DNA of 64,000 nt from Hygrophila difformis. Lineage: Eukaryota > Streptophyta > Magnoliopsida > Lamiales > Acanthaceae. Below are positions 59,048 to 64,000 of this stretch, in pieces (within the stretch, counting starts at the first letter, position 1; each line of letters begins with the position of its first letter). Below the pieces are notes generated by a model. The model had not been told where the DNA came from, made no database searches, and was given only the letters and a program-made list of their open reading frames with translations. The position numbers were made by a program, and so were the translations under genes. The stretch spans positions 15,359,086 through 15,423,085 of the forward strand of contig JAOANR010000010.1 of the NCBI GenBank assembly GCA_030278955.1, written 5' to 3'.

Positions 59048-59690
59048 GGGATGCGTGCGACTGTGCAGCCACTTCCTACTTCTCATATGTTGCAACCTAA
59101 TTATCGTCCCACTTTTGTTCGTTTCTCCTTGCTTTGCTGATGAATCTGGAGTGGGTTCGACAATAATCTGTATGACAAATAAGAAATCCAATTAATTAAC
59201 CAAGAAACCACACTCACCATTACATCAAATGCTCTAACAAGTAGATAGAGTACAAACACCGAGCAGTGTGGTGCATGTTGAAGAACCTGAGCGAGAGAAG
59301 AATTGAGCAATGGCGGTTTTGCTTTTCATTGAACAGAATGAAAAAATGAATGTCGATTACAGAGGAAGAAAATGCAGGCCTGGACTTTAAATACAAACTG
59401 AAAAATGAAATGGCCAAAACAGGTGGCCCAATAACATAAAGTCCAACAAACATAAAAGGCCCAAGACTTAGACTTAACCAATTCCACTAATCAACTTGTG
59501 CTCATCCTCATGGAGCTGAGTACATGCGCCAACAGTGCACGCATACCCAATAGCTGTTGGAATCATCAACATTAGGAAAGCCAGTAACAGACTGCTGCCC
59601 ATTTCCAGAACTATAAGAGACATCGTGTGAGTGCAGCCAGAATTTTGTTGTCTCATGCATCAGTTTGATCGTGGAAAGCCAGTAACAGAC

Positions 59691-60258
59691 TGCTACAATT
59701 AAGATTCAAAGTTGATCAAAGGCTTGAACAGAATAGTTTCTTGATATTTAACAACTAGAACACTTGCTAAGCTATATATGTCTTTTCTCTTCCTATGAAG
59801 ATAGACAAAACGCTATGCTATCGAGTTTTAAGATTAAAGAAAAGAAAAGAAAAGAAAGGGAAGAGAACGGAAGGAAAACAAAAGAAAGGGAAATAATCTC
59901 TTTTAAGTAACTTATTTCAAGACCATCCAATCAATGTAAACCTTAAAACCAAACCTTCAAGACAAGTTACAAATGACTAAACTAAAGCTAACATTGTATA
60001 ACTTACTTCAAGCCTATCTAATCAATTTCATAAGATTCAAGTCTCCGACAAGGAAACATGGAATTCAATTGTAGATTGTACTTACTCTAAAACACCAAAT
60101 CCAACCAGTTTTTCATCTGACCAACCCCTAATGTTCAGCATTAAGTTGGGGAATTAAACACAACCTAGCAAAATTCGAATTAACTGTTAACCCTAATTTA
60201 GGTATTGTAAAAGCCCAGCTCTTACCTAGTCAAGGGCAACGAGAGAGAGGGTGAAATC
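59691..60258. other. Stretch upstream of the SDF2-like pseudogene
   Basis: AT-rich up to about 60200, then a GC-richer piece with a donor-like GTAAGAGC on the minus strand near 60223. This could be the first exon border of the SDF2-like gene (a hydrophobic frame with SPSLSLP precedes it), but the sequence is cut by the copia LTR at 60259, so this is a guess. A GAAAAG/GAAAGG purine run lies at 59838-59890. Confidence 0.35.
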
Positions 60259-60698
60259 TGTTGAGGAATTCTCGGATCTGAACAACGGGAAAGGGCTCCG
60301 ATCGTCCTCCTTTATCGGATCTGAAGAGTTTCAAGAAGAGGGCAACGGGCTTCCACTTTGCCTATAAATTCAGTCTTACTTCCATTCTGAAAGACAGATT
60401 TCCAACTCTCTCGTCTCTCCTCTAATCACTCTGCTGCCATTGATTCCTGCTTCAACAAATTCCATTTGCTGAATAACTCGTTGAAGCCTTTAGAATACTG
60501 ACACCCTTGCCGGATAATTCTTTAGTCCAGTGCAACCATTGCACGCCTCGGGATCTTTATTCACTCTGTGTCTTTCTTCTTGTTTTTGCTTTCTCCCTAA
60601 TCTCTTTCTTTTGCTGTTGCGGTGCTGCTTGGAATTTTCCCTCACTAAACAAAGTTTTGTTGTCATTGATTTGTGTGGGGTTTCCAATTTTTCCAACA
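60259..60698 (+). repeat. 5' LTR of the second copia element
   Basis: Starts TGTTGAGG and ends TTCCAACA, an inverted TGTTG/CAACA pair usual for copia. A TATAAATT box is at 60364-60371, and the region after it is C/T-rich. The boundaries are inferred from these ends only, as no second LTR is in the window. Confidence 0.65.
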
Positions 60699-60717
60699 AT
60701 CTAAAGAATTATCCGTC

Positions 60718-61683
60718 ATGTCTAGAAGCCCGACCAACGTTGCCGTTGCAATCGAGAACACGGCATCTGTGGGGGTCGCTGCTACCGCTGCCGCTGTTGT
60801 TGCCAACCCTACCGACGAAATCCCTGCTCCTGTGGGGGCAATCCCTGCACAGCCTACTACTGTTATACCCGCGCCCGCTTCTTCACAAATTCAACACTTT
60901 GCAAAACTTTTTCCGGATATATCCCGGATTGAGGTATTTGACGGACAGAATTTCATACGGTGGAAGGATCGTGTACATTCCCTTCTGGATGTGCACGGAA
61001 CTGTATGGGCATTAACAACGCCCAGGCCATCTGAGAATCCAGAAACTTGGGATTATGCCAACAAGGTATGCATGCACACTATTATATCCACTCTCTCTGA
61101 TAATTTGTTCGATGTGTATTTTGGGCAAAAAGAAGCCAGGATTATTTGGGAGAGTATGATAGCAAAGTATACGGCTAAGGATTGTGTGAAGCATAGATAT
61201 GTCTGCAACAATTATTACCGCTGGGAAATGGTGGAGGGTAAAGAAATAGTTGGGCAGATACATGAGTATCACCAACTATTGGAGAGTCTCAAAGCAGAAC
61301 AAATCATCCTTCAAGATGAATTTGTATCTGAACTGCTAATTGAGAAATTACCCCCATCATGGAACAACTACAAAATGCAGCTGAAGCACTTGGAGAAAAA
61401 GATGACCTTGGAGGAATTGACTCGCCACATTATGATTGAGGATGCAAATCGAAAGCAGACCAGGGCTTCTGCTGCGCAACCCACAATGCCAAAGGCGAAT
61501 TTGGTGCAAGAAAAGGGGAAGTCTAAACAGGTGACTTTGAACAATGCGTTAAAGCCAAAATTAAATAAGAGAAAGAAACCTGGTCACTGCTTTGTGTGTG
61601 GCAAAAATGGACACTTTGCTGCTCAATGTAAATTTCGTGTTAAAAAAAACAACAATGATAAAGATGATAAAAATAAACCATGA
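60718..61683 (+). CDS. Copia gag protein of the second element
   Basis: 321 residues from ATG 60718. After an Ala/Val/Pro-rich start it has the copia gag region (FDGQNFIRWKDRVHSLLDVH; LPPSWNNYK) of UBN2/Retrotran_gag type, then a basic stretch and a CCHC knuckle (CFVCGKNGHFAAQC) before a Lys/Asp-rich tail. It ends in TGA where related elements continue into protease. The gag itself is uninterrupted. It resembles TNT1-94-like elements. Confidence 0.85.
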   Translation: MSRSPTNVAVAIENTASVGVAATAAAVVANPTDEIPAPVGAIPAQPTTVIPAPASSQIQHFAKLFPDISRIEVFDGQNFIRWKDRVHSLLDVHGTVWALTTPRPSENPETWDYANKVCMHTIISTLSDNLFDVYFGQKEARIIWESMIAKYTAKDCVKHRYVCNNYYRWEMVEGKEIVGQIHEYHQLLESLKAEQIILQDEFVSELLIEKLPPSWNNYKMQLKHLEKKMTLEELTRHIMIEDANRKQTRASAAQPTMPKANLVQEKGKSKQVTLNNALKPKLNKRKKPGHCFVCGKNGHFAAQCKFRVKKNNNDKDDKNKP

Positions 61684-61745
61684 GCAAACCTTATTAATGA
61701 GAGTAATGAGGATGAGGTGATTGTCGCGGTTATATCTGAATTAAT

Positions 61746-62540
61746 TTGGCTGTTAAAGACATCAACATGAGTTGGGTAGTCGACTCAGGAGCCACGAGGC
61801 ATATTTGTACAAACAAAGATGCTATTATTTCTTACAACTTAGTGGGAAATAATGAGGTGGTTTATCTTGGGGACTCGAGGACTACACCAGTGCTGGGAAA
61901 GGGCAGAGTAGATCTGAAGTTGTCTTCTGGGAAAACTTTATCCCTTAATGATGTTCTTCGTGTTCCAGTTATTAGGGCCAATTTAATTTCTGTATCATTG
62001 TTGAGCAAAGCAGGAGTGAAAGTGTCTTTTAAGTCTGGCAAGATGATTATAACTAAAAATAATGTTCTTGCTGGAAAAGGCTATTGTAACCAGGGACTCT
62101 TTGTACTCAATTTGGCCTCTAATGAAATTGCTTCTAGTTCTGCTTATTTGATTGATTCTCTTGATCTGTGGCATGCTAGATTAGGGCATTTAAATATTTC
62201 TTATGTCAAAAAGATGCATGTTTTAGGACTAGTGCCTAATTTCAGTAATGTAGATTGGAATAAATGCCAAACATGTGTTGAAGCAAAATTGACTAAGAAA
62301 TCTTGCCCAACTGTTAGTAGAGAATCTAGCTTGCTTGATTTAATTCACTCAGACTTATGTGATCTAAAAATAAAACCAACTAGAGCTGGCAACAAATATT
62401 TTGTCACATTTATTGATGATCACTCGAGATACACTAAAATTTATTTGCTTAAAAATAAACATGAGGTTTATGATAAATTTTTAGTGTATAAAGCTGAAGT
62501 GGAAAATCAATTAAATAAAAAGATCAAAAGATTACTGTAA
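61746..62540 (+). pseudogene. Copia pol fragment of the second element: protease and integrase start
   Basis: The protease has VDSGATRHIC; the GAG-pre-integrase has LWHARLGHLN and CQTCVEAK; the integrase core starts at HSDLCDLK and FIDDHSRYTK. A one-base loss near 61737-61750 separates this frame from gag. It ends abruptly where the gypsy LTR begins: the last codons TTA-CTG-TAA are partly LTR sequence. RT and RNase H are not in the window. Confidence 0.85.
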
Positions 62541-64000
62541 CACCCCGGATTTGATAACCCAGACCGGGATGCCACCGCCACACCTCCCTAGCAAGACACG
62601 GATTCTCCGAGCTTGCTAAAGAGATGCAAGGCTATAGGTATTGCAAAAAGGTTTAAAAACAAGTCCGGAATCTATTTAAAAATAATAATAATATTTCATC
62701 CACACATAGTGATACCGGAAAGTAAAATATCGCAGCGGAAATGTAAAGGGGCCGACATGGCCAAAACTCGGGTTATACAGGCCCGATATGCAAGTGTCAT
62801 AAAAAGCGATAAAAATAATGTTTAAAGTTTTCCATCCCCCAATGCATATGCTCATGCATTTTTTCCATACTCTGAAAAAAAGAGAAAACAACAATTTTAT
62901 CAGTATATAAAATACTGAGTAAGTCGATCCTAACATAGCAATAAAGGGGTTTAATTAAATAATTAAAATTTCACTCCTAAACATGCATTTACAATTTCTA
63001 AAAGAATTACAAATTTAATTGTGTACTTGCACATGCATTTAACCATAATAACAATTTAATAAGATATGTAATTTAAAGATATAATTTAAATGCATAATTT
63101 AAAGACATGCATAAATAAATAAATACTTAAAATATTAAATCTTTTATTTCCCCGTTACGTAAGCATTTCTTAATATTTTGTATAGCCGGTGATCCGGCAG
63201 CCGCAGCCGTGTCGTAAGTATCTTGTATAGCCGGTGATCCGACGGCCGCAGCCGTATCTGTCATACCCAGTAACACTCCGGAGCCTCGGGAAGTCCATAC
63301 GGACAATCCCGAGAGTGTAGGCCATGTATCTCCCGCCAATTGGCGTAATATCTCATCTAAATTCTCTCGTCCATTATAGGCCCGAAGAGAAAGGCTAGAG
63401 AGGCACCCTGCAGAGCACTCACCCTCCACCATAGTATCTCATGTATCGTTTTGATTTAATGTATCGGGGTTTTTCAAAAGTATAGATGCATCGTATTTCA
63501 AATCTTTGATCGTTCATTTCGAAATTTCAAAATCTCTCGATTTAAAAGTCATTTGGCATCACCGTTTACGCCTTTTTAATTTAAAAATTCGTTTCAAGTC
63601 CGAAAAATCTGAAATTTTCAAAGTTTATCCAAAACACCCTAACGAACAACCTTCGTGTTTTAACAATTTCGTAATAAGTTGAGGAAACATGTCAAAAATC
63701 GAGTTTAATGCAAAAACAGTTCACTGTCCAGTGGCAGATTTGACACAGTTTAGAAAATCGACTTTTTAACATATCAAATGGACTCCAAAAATCTGAAATT
63801 TTAAACAAATATACTAGACATGATTATCTACAACTTTTATTTAGATTGCAAAGATCAAATCGGACTAGAAAATATAGAAACAGGCTCACTAAGTTCGGAC
63901 ATGTTCACAGGCACATTTCAAAAACGTTTTGTCAAAGCAGTTTATTTTTGATGCGATTTGAAATAGGAAACGTCAACGAAAATGTCTGAAATTTTTACAG
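62536..64000 (-). repeat. Diverged Tekay-like LTR, runs off the window
   Basis: Starts TGTAACACCCCGG like the LTRs of the element at 5903-18687 and follows them throughout (CACACCTCCCTAGCAAGACACGG, then AGCCGGTGATCCGGC hairpins, then the CTCGGGA stem-loop), but with many substitutions and indels. It has two GCCGG hairpins (63185 and 63230) instead of four and one stem-loop unit instead of two. The same orientation as LTR 5903 suggests minus coding sense. The five bases before it are ATTAC. Solo LTR or full element cannot be told. Confidence 0.85.

Larger units (their letters stand above)
52761..59690 (-). pseudogene. SDF2-like (MIR-domain) gene, split in an exon by a copia element
   Basis: Exons on the minus strand: about 59690-59547, then 59168-59048 continuing after the insertion at 53919-53900, 53033-52984, and 52890-52761. 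The translated pieces match stromal cell-derived factor 2-like proteins, ER proteins with MIR repeats: IKLMHE, LHSHDV, GQQSVTGFP, IIRLQHMRSRKWLHS, SGNLE, VSCFG, DTGDYW, EGSGKTWRRDQKIRL and TGGYLHSHNRKY. Splice sites and phases agree with the family. The copia target duplication GGGAT falls in the second exon. Also damaged: about 4 nt missing near 59058 relative to the family consensus, a 22-bp copy of downstream sequence at about 59671-59692, and no recognisable signal-peptide exon or last exon. In plants SDF2 aids folding of immune receptors in the ER. This copy cannot make the whole protein. Confidence 0.85.
60259..62535 (+). mobile_element. Second Ty1/copia element (TNT1-94-like), plus strand, truncated by a gypsy LTR
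   Basis: The left LTR is 60259-60698, followed by gag (60718-61683) and the first part of pol to 62535, where a Tekay-like LTR begins. The right part, if present, is beyond the window. It has one stop and one frameshift between gag and protease. No standard primer site follows the LTR: only 19 bases separate the LTR end from the gag ATG. Confidence 0.85.

Noticed and set aside
1..64000. CRISPR arrays, bacterial operons, rRNA genes
   Set aside because: No regular short repeats with unique spacers and no rRNA-like blocks; all gene structure is that of a plant nucleus.

Overview
The window is nuclear DNA of a flowering plant, most likely a eudicot. The evidence is introns with GT-AG borders, plant gene families (a QALGGH zinc finger, a short RPA1-like protein, an F-box protein), plant LTR elements primed by initiator-Met tRNA, tRNA-derived SINEs and Stowaway/Tourist MITEs. 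I cannot name the species. The DNA is gene-poor and repeat-rich.

Layout. 1-5.9 kb holds minus-strand genes: an eight-exon RPA70-like gene (1154-3286), a three-exon F-box gene (3991-4877) and the main exon of an unrecognised gene (5295-5749). 5903-18687 is a complete Ty3/gypsy element of Tekay/Del type on the minus strand, with 3.48 kb LTRs and a perfect 5-bp target duplication (CCCCA). Removing it joins 18688-18707 to 5857-5897 and gives a first coding exon (about 20 codons, own ATG) in frame with 5295-5749, so the insertion broke that gene. A related, apparently intact gene lies at 22724-23212. Between them is a degenerate ~220-bp tandem array flanked by ~300-bp direct repeats. 24-38 kb is mostly non-autonomous DNA transposons and one intact gene, an EAR-motif C2H2 zinc-finger gene (29994-30689). 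40.0-46.8 kb is a decayed L1-type LINE with an RRM in ORF1 and RNase H at the end of ORF2. 46.8-52.7 kb is AT-rich with a Helitron-like end, two SINEs, a repeat pair and a deleted hAT element. 52.7-59.7 kb is an SDF2-like (MIR-domain) pseudogene split inside an exon by a Ty1/copia element (53925-59047, target duplication GGGAT, identical LTRs). 60.3-62.5 kb is a second copia element on the plus strand, cut by the start of a second Tekay-like LTR (62536 to the window end).

Main points. Two very young LTR insertions each sit in a coding exon, and the target duplications allow both gene structures to be worked out. The two diverged Tekay-like LTR families share a hairpin whose paired bases have changed together. 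The copia element has identical LTRs but four coding lesions, so it was probably moved in trans. I see no wholly new molecular system; the conserved LTR hairpin, the extra gag-upstream ORF and the unrecognised paired gene family are the best candidates for something undescribed.
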